A stretch of 64,000 bases of DNA. Source: Bradyrhizobium diazoefficiens. Lineage in GTDB: Bacteria; Pseudomonadota; Alphaproteobacteria; Rhizobiales; Xanthobacteraceae. The position numbers were made by a program, and so were the translations under genes. This document shows, piece by piece, positions 63,827 through 64,000 of the stretch. The notes beneath the pieces are model-generated. The model searched no databases. It was not told where the DNA came from and saw only the letters and a program-made list of their open reading frames with translations. Numbering within the stretch: the first letter of the stretch is position 1; each line of letters starts with the position of its first letter. The stretch lies in the NCBI RefSeq assembly GCF_016616885.1, contig NZ_CP067102.1, forward strand, positions 2,756,501 through 2,820,500, written 5' to 3'.

Positions 63827-64000
63827 TGAAAACGTCCATCAAAACGTACGCGACCAGGAAGCAATTGCTGCTGTCCGGCTTCGTCGCCTTCACGTGTGTC
63901 GCCTCGACCGCCGCGATCGCCGGCCCGATCGAGAGCTATGCGCCCGTCACCCAGCAGCGCCTGGAGAATCCCGAACCGGGCAACTGGATGCTCTATCGCC
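63827..64000 (+). CDS. PQQ-dependent alcohol dehydrogenase (5' end only)
   Basis: 58 codons are in the window. MKTSIKTYATRKQLLLSGFV leads into a signal peptide ending TAAIAG, then YAPVTQQRLENPEPGNWML and YR. The sequence PVTQxRLxNPEPxNWLxxR is the characteristic mature N-terminus of quinoprotein methanol/ethanol-type dehydrogenases. Periplasmic; AAAGGGGAACG lies before the ATG. The Rieske gene upstream could be a partner in electron transfer. The calcium/lanthanide ligand region is outside the window. Confidence 0.8.

Overview
The window reads as a chromosomal segment of a Bradyrhizobium-type alphaproteobacterium. This rests on high GC, a subclass B3 metallo-beta-lactamase very like BJP-1 of Bradyrhizobium, a dispersed non-coding repeat that I recognise from Bradyrhizobium genomes (about 60.7-61.2 kb), and several small exported families common in that genus (DUF3551, DUF992, DUF6894). 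I see no tRNA, rRNA, CRISPR array, integrase or insertion sequence. All family calls are from reading translations; no database search was run.

Layout. 0-3.4 kb: partial alpha/beta hydrolase, PepT-like M20 peptidase and MFS transporter. 3.6-8.7 kb: orphan TAXI solute-binding protein, PiT phosphate transporter, CYTH-CHAD protein and, directly behind it, an avidin-family gene broken by a one-base frameshift. 8.8-15.7 kb: a patchwork of small exported or membrane proteins, a NarL-type regulator, two relics of RND efflux pumps and a frameshifted AI-2E transporter. 15.9-20.1 kb: a six-gene Mrp-like antiporter operon (mnhE-F-G-B-C-D, no mnhA). 20.4-28.3 kb: RND adaptor and permease, then two tandem 609-residue SLC13 permeases. 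28.3-33.4 kb: M20 dipeptidase, AbgT transporter and DcaP-like porin, a plausible peptide or aminobenzoyl-glutamate uptake module. 33.9-36 kb: soluble histidine kinase, a decayed response regulator and an intact one. 36.2-43.4 kb: RidA, SDR, sugar ABC binding protein plus two permeases (no ATPase), Gfo/Idh/MocA oxidoreductase, ThuA protein and LacI regulator.

43.4-54 kb is a histidine-utilization region. hutF-hutC, followed on the same strand by a NitT/TauT-type ABC transporter and an M20 amidohydrolase, diverge from hutI-hutH-hutU. A perfect 20-bp palindrome with a HutC-family core lies in the divergent promoter. hutG is not seen; the M20 enzyme is a candidate for the last step (inference). 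54-64 kb: BJP-like beta-lactamase, an acidic repeat-rich protein, tungstate tupA and tupB placed convergently without tupC, an arsenic operon (arsR-arsI-arsC-aqpS), the Bradyrhizobium repeat, 3-hydroxybutyryl-CoA dehydrogenase, a group III truncated haemoglobin, a Rieske protein and the start of a PQQ-dependent dehydrogenase.

The most useful observations are the split avidin homologue, the unusual hut region and its operator, the cluster of relics between 9 and 13 kb, the decayed response-regulator copy at 35.1 kb, and the complete ars operon with ArsI and an operator next to the arsR start codon.
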